Position numbers and translations under genes: made by a program. Positions 36,288 to 44,597 of a DNA stretch of 64,000 nt are shown piece by piece. The notes beneath the pieces were generated by a model that saw only the letters and a list, made by a program, of their open reading frames with translations, was not told the origin of the DNA and made no database searches. The DNA is taken from contig NC_013720.1 of NCBI RefSeq assembly GCF_000025185.1, positions 2,294,001 through 2,358,000 of the forward strand, written 5' to 3'. The stretch's first letter is position 1. Each line of letters begins with the position of its first letter. The stretch is from Pirellula staleyi DSM 6068 (GTDB taxonomy: Bacteria > Planctomycetota > Planctomycetia > Pirellulales > Pirellulaceae).

Positions 36288-39035
36288 ATGGCTGAGATTA
36301 GTCGCGTAGCCCTTTTTGGAAAACTTAACAGCCTCGCTTATCGCGCGATTGAGGCCGCCACCGTCTTTTGCAAGATGCGTGGCAATCCTTACGTCGAGTT
36401 GGCTCACTGGCTGCATCAGATTCTGCAGCTTCCCGATTCTGACGTGCACAAAATCATTAAGCAGTTCAATCTCGAGCCAAGTCGTTTGGCGCGTGATCTG
36501 ACCGAAACACTCGATCGTTTTCCACGCGGCAGTTCCAGCATCTCGGACCTTTCGAGCCATCTCGAAGATGCGACTCAGCAAGGCTGGGTCTATGCCACGC
36601 TGATGTTCAAGGACTCGCAAGTCCGGACTGGTTACTTGATCGTCGGCATGATCAAAACCAAAACGCTGAACAACGCACTGCTGAGCATTTCGAAAGAATT
36701 TGGCAAAATCAACGCCGATACGTTGATCGACAAGTTTGCTGAAGTGGTGGCAGGCTCGCCCGAAGATTCGCTCCGCGCCAGCGATGGAACCCAGGTCGGT
36801 GGCGGCGCTGTTCCTGGCGAAGCGAGCGGCGCGATGGCTCCCGCTGCGATGGGCAAGCAAGAGGCGCTCAAGCAATTTTCGATCGACCTGACCGAGCGTG
36901 CTCGCAAAGGGGAGATCGACCCGATTGTTGGTCGCGACGAAGAGATTCGTCAACTTGTCGACATTCTGATGCGTCGTCGTCAGAACAACCCAATCCTCAC
37001 CGGTGAAGCAGGTGTGGGTAAAACTGCGGTGGTCGAAGGTTTTGCCCTCCGCATTGCTTCGGGCGATGTTCCTCCGTCGCTGAAAGATGTTTCGCTTCGC
37101 TCGCTCGACATCGGTCTCTTGCAGGCCGGCGCGAGCATGAAGGGCGAGTTCGAAAATCGCCTTCGTCAGGTGATCGAAGAAGTGCAATCGAGCGAACAGC
37201 CGATCATTCTGTTTATCGATGAAGCTCATACTCTCATCGGAGCTGGTGGAGCCGCTGGAACTGGCGACGCTGCTAACTTGCTCAAGCCAGCACTGGCTCG
37301 CGGAAAGTTGCGCACGGTCGCTGCGACGACCTGGGCCGAATACAAGAAGCACATCGAAAAAGATCCTGCTCTCACGCGCCGCTTCCAAGTGGTTCAAGTC
37401 GGTGAACCAAGCGAAGACAAAGCGATTTTGATGATGCGAGGCATGGCCTCGACCCTCGAGCAGCACCATCGCGTGCAGATTCTCGACGAAGCGCTCGAAG
37501 CCTCGGTTCGTCTCTCGCATCGCTATATCCCCGCTCGTCAGTTGCCCGATAAGTCGGTCAGCTTGCTCGATACCACGTGTGCTCGCGTGGCGATCAGTCA
37601 GCACGCTGTGCCTGCAGAAGTCGAAGATTGCCGCCGCAAGATCGAAGCTCTCGAAGTCGAGCAGGGAATCATCGCCCGCGAAAAAGCTGTCGGTGTAGAT
37701 ACCACCAAACGCGAAAAAGAAGTCGATTCAAAACTAGCCATCGAGCGTGAGCGTCTGAAGGGGCTTGAGCAGCGCTGGACCGACGAAAAGACGCTGGTCG
37801 ACGAGATTCTCGACATTCGCGGCAAGCTCCGCGGTCAAACGGGCAAGGTCGAGGGGACGCATAGCAAACTCGAAAAAGCTGCTGACAAGGCTGCCAAAGA
37901 AGCACCACCTGTAGCGGCTCCTACGCCTCCGCTCACCGAAGCCGAACGGGCTCCGCTGCTGGCAAAACTCACCGAACTGCAAGCCAAGCTCACCGCCCTG
38001 CAAGGCGAATCGCCACTGATTCTTCCCACGGTCGACGAGCAAGCGGTCGCTTCGGTCGTGGCCGACTGGACCGGCATTCCGGTCGGTCGAATGGTGAAGA
38101 ACGAAGTCGAAGCTGTGCTCAAGTTGGCCGAGACCCTCGGTCAGCGCGTGATTGGCCAAGACCATGCGATGAAGATGATTGCTCGCCGCATTCAAACTTC
38201 GCGTGCCCAGCTCGAGAATCCAAACAAGCCAATCGGCGTATTCTTGCTCGCCGGCACGTCGGGTGTTGGTAAAACCGAAACCGCTCTCGCTTTGGCCGAA
38301 GCTCTTTATGGTGGCGAACAGAACGTCATCACCATCAACATGAGCGAGTTCCAAGAGGCTCATACCGTGAGCACCTTGAAGGGTTCGCCTCCCGGTTACG
38401 TGGGCTACGGCGAAGGTGGTATTCTCACCGAAGCCGTCCGCCGCAAACCTTACAGCGTGGTGCTCCTCGACGAAGTCGAAAAGGCTCACGGCGACGTGCA
38501 CGAACTCTTCTTCCAAGTCTTCGATAAAGGCTGGATGGAAGATGGCGAAGGACGCGTGATCGATTTCAAGAACACGCTCATCCTGCTGACGTCGAATGCC
38601 GGTAGCGACTTGATCATGAACATGTGCAAAGATCCGGAACTGCTTCCCGATCCTGAGGCCATTGCCAAGTCGCTGCGCGATCCGCTGCTGAAGGTCTTTC
38701 CCGCAGCATTGCTCGGCCGCCTCGTGACCATTCCTTACTATCCGCTCAGCGATTCGATGATCGCTGCGATCACTCGTTTGCAGCTGCGTCGCATCGAGAA
38801 GCGAATCGGCGTCAATCACAAGGTTCCGTTCACCTACAGCGACGAAGTGCTCAAGCTCATCGTCAGCCGCTGCACGGAACTCGAGAGCGGTGGTCGTATG
38901 ATCGACTCGATTCTCACCAACACAATGCTCCCCGCGATCAGCGAAGAGATTCTCAAGCGGATGATGGTGGGTAGCGCGGTGAAGAAAATCGAAATCACCG
39001 CGAAAGGTAGCGAATTCCACTACAACTTTGATTAG
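36288..39035 (+). CDS. clpV: T6SS sheath-recycling ATPase ClpV (TssH)
   Basis: This 915-residue AAA+ unfoldase of the ClpB/HSP100 type disassembles contracted TssBC sheaths. An N-domain (about 1-165) is followed by AAA1 with Walker A GEAGVGKT (about 239) and LFIDEAHTLIGAGG. A middle coiled coil spans about 430-600 and includes an Ala/Pro/Lys-rich insertion. AAA2 has Walker A GTSGVGKT (about 656) and VVLLDEVEKAH. The N-domain opening (LFGKLNSLAYRAIEAATVFCKMRGNPYVELAHWL) is typical for ClpV rather than ClpB. Two stem-loops follow the stop. Confidence 0.96.
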   Translation: MAEISRVALFGKLNSLAYRAIEAATVFCKMRGNPYVELAHWLHQILQLPDSDVHKIIKQFNLEPSRLARDLTETLDRFPRGSSSISDLSSHLEDATQQGWVYATLMFKDSQVRTGYLIVGMIKTKTLNNALLSISKEFGKINADTLIDKFAEVVAGSPEDSLRASDGTQVGGGAVPGEASGAMAPAAMGKQEALKQFSIDLTERARKGEIDPIVGRDEEIRQLVDILMRRRQNNPILTGEAGVGKTAVVEGFALRIASGDVPPSLKDVSLRSLDIGLLQAGASMKGEFENRLRQVIEEVQSSEQPIILFIDEAHTLIGAGGAAGTGDAANLLKPALARGKLRTVAATTWAEYKKHIEKDPALTRRFQVVQVGEPSEDKAILMMRGMASTLEQHHRVQILDEALEASVRLSHRYIPARQLPDKSVSLLDTTCARVAISQHAVPAEVEDCRRKIEALEVEQGIIAREKAVGVDTTKREKEVDSKLAIERERLKGLEQRWTDEKTLVDEILDIRGKLRGQTGKVEGTHSKLEKAADKAAKEAPPVAAPTPPLTEAERAPLLAKLTELQAKLTALQGESPLILPTVDEQAVASVVADWTGIPVGRMVKNEVEAVLKLAETLGQRVIGQDHAMKMIARRIQTSRAQLENPNKPIGVFLLAGTSGVGKTETALALAEALYGGEQNVITINMSEFQEAHTVSTLKGSPPGYVGYGEGGILTEAVRRKPYSVVLLDEVEKAHGDVHELFFQVFDKGWMEDGEGRVIDFKNTLILLTSNAGSDLIMNMCKDPELLPDPEAIAKSLRDPLLKVFPAALLGRLVTIPYYPLSDSMIAAITRLQLRRIEKRIGVNHKVPFTYSDEVLKLIVSRCTELESGGRMIDSILTNTMLPAISEEILKRMMVGSAVKKIEITAKGSEFHYNFD

Positions 39036-39057
39036 TCTTGCGAAATCCCAGTCGATC

Positions 39058-39084
39058 GCGGTGGAAAGGCTTTCTTTCCACCGC
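39058..39084 (+). terminator. Perfect 11-bp stem-loop after clpV
   Basis: GCGGTGGAAAG (39058-39068) pairs perfectly with CTTTCCACCGC (39074-39084) across a 5-base loop, 22 bases after the clpV stop. No T tract follows it directly. Confidence 0.6.
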
Positions 39085-39126
39085 CTCGGCTGAAATTCCA
39101 AGATTCCAGCGCCACCAACGAACTAG

Positions 39127-39160
39127 AATCGCGCGAAGGCATTCCCTTTCGCGCGATTTT
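39127..39160 (+). terminator. Factor-independent terminator after clpV
   Basis: AATCGCGCGAA (39127-39137) pairs perfectly with TTCGCGCGATT (39148-39158) and the stem runs into a short T tract (TTTT). It ends the clpV transcript 60 bases before the next gene, which therefore needs its own promoter or readthrough. Confidence 0.75.
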
Positions 39161-39221
39161 GCATAGCTACTTCCTACTCTATCGCTCCACACGACCTTGC
39201 AACCAGCTGAGAGGCTCCTTT

Positions 39222-40301
39222 ATGGCCAGCAGTACGAAAGTGAAGTTTGACAAAAAGGGAAACCTTTCGGTCGAAAATGGAAACCTGCTGGAGAGCGCCC
39301 GGAAGGACTTCAAAGAATGCCTGAAGATCAATGCGTTCATCGTGAGTGTTGAAGTGCCGATGGACGAGAAAGTGACGAACGAAAAAGAGATCATCGAGCA
39401 GGTGACCGAAGGACTGGATGAAATTGAACGCCAACTCTACGACTTCCTTAAGGATTTGAATGAAAGGGTCGAGAAGCTCCTCAAGGAAGAGAAAGCTGGC
39501 AAGAAGACGGCTGCCGATGAAGCGAAAAAAGCGGTGGATCAGACCGAGAAAAAAATCAAAGATGTCGCCGACGAACTCGGTGTTTTTGTTCGCAAAACGG
39601 TGCAAAAGGAAGTGAGTCGACAGCTGGGGGGCAAAAAACTTCAACTTCGCTCGACCAGTCGCAACACCTTCCGCGGCGTTGATTTACAGAAGTTCATCTT
39701 TGAAGGTGGATCGTCCGATGCAGAGAACAGCCCCTTCTTCCTTGAAGTGGGTAAGACGATGAGCACGATGGGAAAAGAGATCTTCAAAAAGGCTGCGGAA
39801 GAGAAGACACAGCGAGGTGAAATTGTAGGTGAACTCAATACCTACGTCGCCAAATTCGCCGAGGCCAAGAAGGCGAACACCGCACTCACGATGTCGGAGT
39901 TTTACAAGGCGAATGCCAAATTGGTGAAAAGCGTCGAAGATAGCGGAAAGAAATACTCCGACTTTTTGGCAGCTTACAAAGACGCGATTGAGAAAATTGA
40001 GGCAGAGTTTGCCAAGCTCGAAACGCTCATCAAATCCGACGACGAGCTAAAGAAAGATTCGAACGTCAAAAAGATCACCAAGAGCTTCACGGATGCTGCG
40101 AAAACGATCGTCGAAATTGTTGATCCCCGGACCAAAATGATCACCTCGACGATGAAGACGCTCAAGTCGGCCGTCGTTTATAGCACCATCTCTGACCAGG
40201 CATCGGACTTAGAGAAACTCAAAGGCGTTACCAAGTCGGCAAAAGCAATCGAAGAAGCTGGTAAGGAATTCGAAGCGATGGGAAAAGCGATGGACAAGTA
40301 G
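39222..40301 (+). CDS. Unknown coiled-coil protein next to clpV (359 aa)
   Basis: I chose the ATG at 39222, with GAGAGG upstream. The 359-residue product has no signal peptide or membrane helix and is very Lys/Glu-rich. Heptad-like helices cover about residues 60-150 and 190-350. A short region near 145-180 (KKLQLRSTSRNTFRGVDLQKFIFEGG) breaks the coil. I recognise no family. It lies just downstream of the clpV terminator in the same direction and converges with a DUF4240 gene. It could be a T6SS cargo, a scaffold or unrelated; position is the only evidence. Confidence 0.75.
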   Translation: MASSTKVKFDKKGNLSVENGNLLESARKDFKECLKINAFIVSVEVPMDEKVTNEKEIIEQVTEGLDEIERQLYDFLKDLNERVEKLLKEEKAGKKTAADEAKKAVDQTEKKIKDVADELGVFVRKTVQKEVSRQLGGKKLQLRSTSRNTFRGVDLQKFIFEGGSSDAENSPFFLEVGKTMSTMGKEIFKKAAEEKTQRGEIVGELNTYVAKFAEAKKANTALTMSEFYKANAKLVKSVEDSGKKYSDFLAAYKDAIEKIEAEFAKLETLIKSDDELKKDSNVKKITKSFTDAAKTIVEIVDPRTKMITSTMKTLKSAVVYSTISDQASDLEKLKGVTKSAKAIEEAGKEFEAMGKAMDK

Positions 40302-40393
40302 GCTGCTTACTTGAGCCCAGTAGATGCAAAAGGTTCTGTGCTGGAAGAAAAAAATTCCCTCCAGGGCAGCAAGCCGAGCGTCACAAGAAAAAC

Positions 40394-40432
40394 AAAACCC
40401 AGCTGGCGAATCAATCGCGAGGTGGGTTTTTT
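40394..40432. terminator. Bidirectional terminator
   Basis: AAAACCCA (40394-40401) pairs with TGGGTTTT (40423-40430), with a T run after the stem on the plus strand and an A-rich flank that gives Ts on the minus strand. It lies between the convergent coiled-coil and DUF4240 genes. Confidence 0.7.
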
Positions 40433-40522
40433 GTTGTTGGTCGAAAGCAGGAATCTTGGAGCAGATTGGTGGGTAAACGTGACCGATATGCCGATCACTC
40501 GCTGCCAAGAGCTAAGCTTTGC

Positions 40523-41077
40523 TTACGTATTCTCTGCAGGGGCTTCTTCTTCGTCAGGCTGGAGCACAAAGAAGTATTCAGAGCAGAGATTGGGCAATCG
40601 CTGCGGAAGATCGGCCAGTTCGAGTGGCTCGCCCGAGAGATCTTCGGGTTCGACAAAGTCGTAATCGATCGGCATGTCGTCGCCAGTGGCGTTGACGTAG
40701 GCATCTTCGGCCAGAGTTAGGATGTCGGGCAGATAGAGATCGTCGATCATCTGCTCATCTCCCGCCATGCTGTCGGGATCGGCGACCACTTGCTCGAAAA
40801 ACTGCTGTCCCTGCGAGATAAGCCAACCACGAAACCCGTGGAAGTCGTCTTCGTCGCAGCGCTCTTTCAGGATGACGAAAATCGCCCCGGAAAGATTGTA
40901 GGTGTAAGCCTTCCAGTACAGATCGCGCATGATCCGCTGAAAGCCCACGATCTCTTCGGGGGGAAGTTCCTCGAGCAAGTCTTGTAGCTCGTCGAGCAGC
41001 TCTTGTTTTTCATCGTCGCGTCCCATCGATGCCATCGTGGCTTCGTTGATCAGCGACCAGAATTTCGTCTCGTCCAT
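40523..41077 (-). CDS. DUF4240 domain protein
   Basis: The 184-residue acidic protein fits the DUF4240 family: DETKFWSLINEA at the start, LEELPPEEIVGFQRIMRDLYWKAYTYNL near 35-60, and DDFHGFRGWLISQGQQFFEQVVADPDSMAG near 75-105. The family's function is unknown. The C-terminal about 75 residues are strongly acidic (Asp/Glu/Pro). It lies 137 bases downstream of the 1084-residue gene in the same direction and may belong to that transcript. DUF4240 proteins are small soluble proteins, so a chaperone, adaptor or immunity-like role is possible but not shown. Confidence 0.85.
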   Translation of the reverse strand: MDETKFWSLINEATMASMGRDDEKQELLDELQDLLEELPPEEIVGFQRIMRDLYWKAYTYNLSGAIFVILKERCDEDDFHGFRGWLISQGQQFFEQVVADPDSMAGDEQMIDDLYLPDILTLAEDAYVNATGDDMPIDYDFVEPEDLSGEPLELADLPQRLPNLCSEYFFVLQPDEEEAPAENT

Positions 41078-41214
41078 GGCAGTATCTCGTCGTACCTAAG
41101 AGGTGCTCCGGAGTGGGATCGATCACCGCTCCGAAAGGCCTCGTCTTATGACTCAGTATGTGCTAACGATCGTGTGGACTGGTGGAAGTTGGCTTCACGC
41201 TACGGGCGAAGGCA

Positions 41215-44200
41215 TTATGGATCCTTCGGCTGTGCGTCGGGACCTAGGGCGAGCATCGAAGTCTCGGCATTCGTGCCGAGTTCCGAGATCTTGGTGGTGG
41301 TTTCGTTGAGCTCGGCAACCAGTTGATCGAGGATTTCTTTCACACGGTTGGCCTTGTCAGGGTCACCGAGTTTACCGGCAGCCTCTGCTCGACGTGGCAT
41401 CAGCGAAAGGGATTTGATCAGCAACGAAGCAGGTCCAACGAGCGATGGTGCTTCTTTCGAGGCAGCCTTGAGAACCTTCATCAGTTCGGCACCAGCGCCG
41501 GTGGAGTAGTCGGTGATATCCTGCACGCTGCGGCCGGTGGTGCTTCCCACGGCCGATTGCGCCGTGCCGATGGCATCGGTGATTCGCTTGGCAGCGGTCG
41601 TGGTTTTCTTGAAGTTCAAAGCGGCTTTCACACGAGCTGCTTTGTCCCCTTCGATCGCAGCGAGCGTTTTTCGCGACTCGCTCTTGGCTGCCGCCGACAA
41701 ATCGTTGAGGTAGTCCTTGAACTCGGGGAATTCTCGATCCCCGGTCGGACCCGTTGCCAGCGGTGTGTAGCTATCGAGTGCCGTGGCCAGAATCATCAAG
41801 TTCTTCGAATGCGTCACCCATTCGTCGTAGGTATCGACCGTCGAGATATCGAGGCTCACCACCACTTTGGCCGATGTTTCGACGAGCTTGAAGCCGTTGT
41901 CGATCGAAGCCGTGGGGGAGGGCGACTTGAGTACGAAATTGTTCTTCGGATTGCTGGCTGCTTCTTTGTTGGCCATCCACGAGGCGAGTGTCATCGGCGC
42001 ACCAGCTTCTGGGGCAAAGCGAGTGACCACGCCAACCACTTGGATGTCGTCGGAGAACTTGGCTTCGAGGAAGCGGACCACCTTCTCGGCGCTTGTGTTC
42101 TCATCGGCGAGCACCGCATCGTTGAGATTGCAGCTGCGGAGGGCTTCGCGAGCAAACGGATCGTTCATTTCGAGCGCGCCGTAAGCGACAGCATACTTGG
42201 CAAGGGTCGCGTTGCTCTTGAGCGACTTCACAACCAGCACGCGGTCGCGCGGGTTATCGAGCGCTTTGCGATACTTGGCCCAGGCTCGTTTCACCTTCCT
42301 CTCTTGGAACTTGCGGCTGAGGAAGTCCTTGGCCTGAGCGAATGCCTCGAGAGCACCGTTGGCTGCTTTCAGCGCGGCACCAGCGGCAGCTCCATAGCCC
42401 GAGAGGTCGGCAGCAGCGGCACCGGTAATCAAGATGGCCTGGCCCAGGGCCACAGCGGCATCGATGACGTCGTTGGTGAGTTGTCGCTTGAGTTCGCTCA
42501 CTTGTGCCAGCAAAGCAAAAGCTTGCGGGCTGGCAGCTTTCTTAGCGTCGGAAACAAGTGCGGTGAATGTGCAGAGCTCTTGGCTGCGGCGAACAGCAGC
42601 GACGACGTTCATGGCGAATTGCTTGGCCTTGAGCACACCACCCAGCTGCGGAACGATCAGCGTGACGACGCCACCTACAGCATCCAAAATGCCGTTGAGC
42701 AGCGCGATTTGAGCTTTGTCAGCTTCGATCTGTGCGATCAGTTTATCGATATCGTACAGGTCCGAGAGGAGAGCCATATCTTCGTCGTCGGCACCCACAC
42801 CTACACCCATCGCCAGCGAGAGACTCTTGCAGTAGGTCTCGTGAGCTTCTTCGAGTTCGGCGTTGGTTTGTTCGGCACCCGCTTCGATCGCGAGCTTCTC
42901 GATCGCTTCAGGATCGGGAGCAGTACCAATGAGTTCGCTGAGGTTTTTGGTGATTCCCGCGATATCGATACCTTCGATCTTCTCGGTCTCTCCCTCTTGT
43001 TCTTTGGTGAGCTCCTTCACCTGACGATCGTATTCAGGATCACCTTCGGCGAGCCCCTCTTTCTCGAGCTTTTCTTTGAGATCGAGAAGATCGGGGTAGT
43101 GCTTCATGAACTTGACGAGGTCTTTGGTCCCTTGCTTCACCTCGGTATCGACGATGGCACCAATCTTGGCGAGCAAGAGCTTGGTGTTCACGGGAGTGGC
43201 TTGCAAGAGATCGAAAATCTCTTTGCCAGCCATGCCGGAGCTGACCTTGCTTTTGATTTGTGCGCCAACGGTGTCGAAGATCTTGCTGAACTTGTCGTCC
43301 TTGGTTTTGGCCGAGATCGACGAGCCGATGACGCCGAAGGCTGCTTCGAGAGCGTCGCCAATCAAGTCGCCAGCTTCGCCATTGCTCCGCTCCGAGAGCT
43401 TTTTGACGACAAGTCCGGTGTTGGCGACTGTCAGAAACGCGGCTTTGGAGACGTCGCCCCAAGGTTCGGGAACAGCAGCTCCTAGGATGGCACCGATGTT
43501 GGTGGTGCAACCCTTCAAATCCTTGGCGAGTGCGTTAGAAAGGAGATTGGCACCTGCCCGAGCGCACTTGGTGGCAAGTTCCAGGATCTCTTTGGCTTTA
43601 GGTCCGGTGCCGACGATCGACAGAACGACGTCGACCACTGAAGCGCCGATGCCGAGTACTTCGTCAGCATCTTGCAGCAAGCCTCGCGCGGTAGCAAAGC
43701 GTTCTTCTTCCTCGCGAGCCTTCACTGCACAGCGTTCGCGGTATAGGGCATTGGCACCTTCCCACAGCTGCAACACGCGGCTGAACTCTTGCGGGCATTG
43801 ATCCTCGGAGATGATCCGCTCGCGAACGAGGGGAGTCCAAATCTCCTCCATCAATTCATTGGGAGTGAACTTGGCGTCGCCGTTGTCGCGAATCTCGTTG
43901 GTAAGGGCCATGAGCTGATCCATGACCAGCTTGAGCGCCTGCAGTTGTGCGTCGGTGGGGCCCTTACCAGCCACACGACGATCGCCGTCGTGGACTTCAC
44001 TGTACTGCTTGTCGACCTCGTTTCCTTGGGTCTTCGTGCGCTTGGTTGTCGAGCCGGGTAAGCCTTCACGTTTGACGACATATTTCAGGTCAGTCGTTTT
44101 TGAAATCTCGGCCTTTTGCAGTTCGAGGAGATCACGCACCTTCTTCAAGGCTTCGTCTTTGGCTTGACGCGCTGTTTCAAAATCGTCGGCCTTTTCGGCG

Positions 44201-44469
44201 ACTCCCGGAATTCCCGCTGCTGCGAGGGCTTCCTTGATTTTGGCGATCTCGGCCTTCTTCGATTCGTCGAGCTCGGTCCCCTTGGCCAGCTCTTCGTCGA
44301 ATTCCTTCACCTTTTTGAGGGCTTCGCGGGTATCCTGCGGCGCTCCATCGACTTCGATGTTGGCATTCCACGGAACTTCCACCCCCAGCTGACGCGACAG
44401 CCATGCTTTCTGAGCAGGGTCGAAACCAGTTTTCTTCGAGACTGGAGGTGCGGTAGTGGGAGATGCCAT
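41215..44469 (-). CDS. Unknown giant helical protein C (1084 aa)
   Basis: A single 1084-residue ORF. It is soluble at both ends, mostly alpha-helical, and rich in Ala, Lys, Glu and Leu. It has no signal peptide. Several long, fairly hydrophobic Ala/Gly/Val segments occur near residues 270-280 (VVDVVLSIVGTG), 600-620 (GGVVTLIVPQLGG) and 700-735 (ILITGAAAADLSGYGAAAGA). They are weak as ordinary membrane helices but could insert conditionally. No catalytic motif is recognised. The start codon has GAGGA upstream at about 44480. It follows protein B on the minus strand, with a terminator-like hairpin just before its ribosome binding site. A T6SS effector or a structural partner of proteins A and B are both possible. 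Confidence 0.8.
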   Translation of the reverse strand: MASPTTAPPVSKKTGFDPAQKAWLSRQLGVEVPWNANIEVDGAPQDTREALKKVKEFDEELAKGTELDESKKAEIAKIKEALAAAGIPGVAEKADDFETARQAKDEALKKVRDLLELQKAEISKTTDLKYVVKREGLPGSTTKRTKTQGNEVDKQYSEVHDGDRRVAGKGPTDAQLQALKLVMDQLMALTNEIRDNGDAKFTPNELMEEIWTPLVRERIISEDQCPQEFSRVLQLWEGANALYRERCAVKAREEEERFATARGLLQDADEVLGIGASVVDVVLSIVGTGPKAKEILELATKCARAGANLLSNALAKDLKGCTTNIGAILGAAVPEPWGDVSKAAFLTVANTGLVVKKLSERSNGEAGDLIGDALEAAFGVIGSSISAKTKDDKFSKIFDTVGAQIKSKVSSGMAGKEIFDLLQATPVNTKLLLAKIGAIVDTEVKQGTKDLVKFMKHYPDLLDLKEKLEKEGLAEGDPEYDRQVKELTKEQEGETEKIEGIDIAGITKNLSELIGTAPDPEAIEKLAIEAGAEQTNAELEEAHETYCKSLSLAMGVGVGADDEDMALLSDLYDIDKLIAQIEADKAQIALLNGILDAVGGVVTLIVPQLGGVLKAKQFAMNVVAAVRRSQELCTFTALVSDAKKAASPQAFALLAQVSELKRQLTNDVIDAAVALGQAILITGAAAADLSGYGAAAGAALKAANGALEAFAQAKDFLSRKFQERKVKRAWAKYRKALDNPRDRVLVVKSLKSNATLAKYAVAYGALEMNDPFAREALRSCNLNDAVLADENTSAEKVVRFLEAKFSDDIQVVGVVTRFAPEAGAPMTLASWMANKEAASNPKNNFVLKSPSPTASIDNGFKLVETSAKVVVSLDISTVDTYDEWVTHSKNLMILATALDSYTPLATGPTGDREFPEFKDYLNDLSAAAKSESRKTLAAIEGDKAARVKAALNFKKTTTAAKRITDAIGTAQSAVGSTTGRSVQDITDYSTGAGAELMKVLKAASKEAPSLVGPASLLIKSLSLMPRRAEAAGKLGDPDKANRVKEILDQLVAELNETTTKISELGTNAETSMLALGPDAQPKDP

Positions 44470-44483
44470 CAGCAGATCCTCGA

Positions 44484-44508
44484 ATTAAAAAGCGCTCAGA
44501 GAGCGCTT
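44484..44508 (-). terminator. Terminator or attenuator between giant genes B and C
   Basis: On the minus strand, AAGCGCTC (RC of 44501-44508) pairs with GAGCGCTT (RC of 44490-44497) around a 3-base loop, then TTTTTAATTC follows. It sits after the stop of gene B and ends only about 15 bases before the ATG of gene C, so it would lower or switch transcription into gene C. Confidence 0.75.
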
Positions 44509-44597
44509 GGCAAACTGTCGGAAGTCGGGAACAAAACGAAACAGAGTCAAACAAGAGACAGTCAAACGGGACGAGCAAAATCGTCTCGCGTGGAGAA

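Noticed and set aside
37734-39101. 455-codon ORF opposite clpV
   Set aside because: It is a shadow of clpV with no protein-like motifs or ribosome binding site.
41323-43485. 720-codon ORF opposite giant gene C
   Set aside because: It is antisense to a longer ORF with coherent helical composition. Its own composition (Phe/Gly/Arg/His-rich) is that of a codon-bias shadow.
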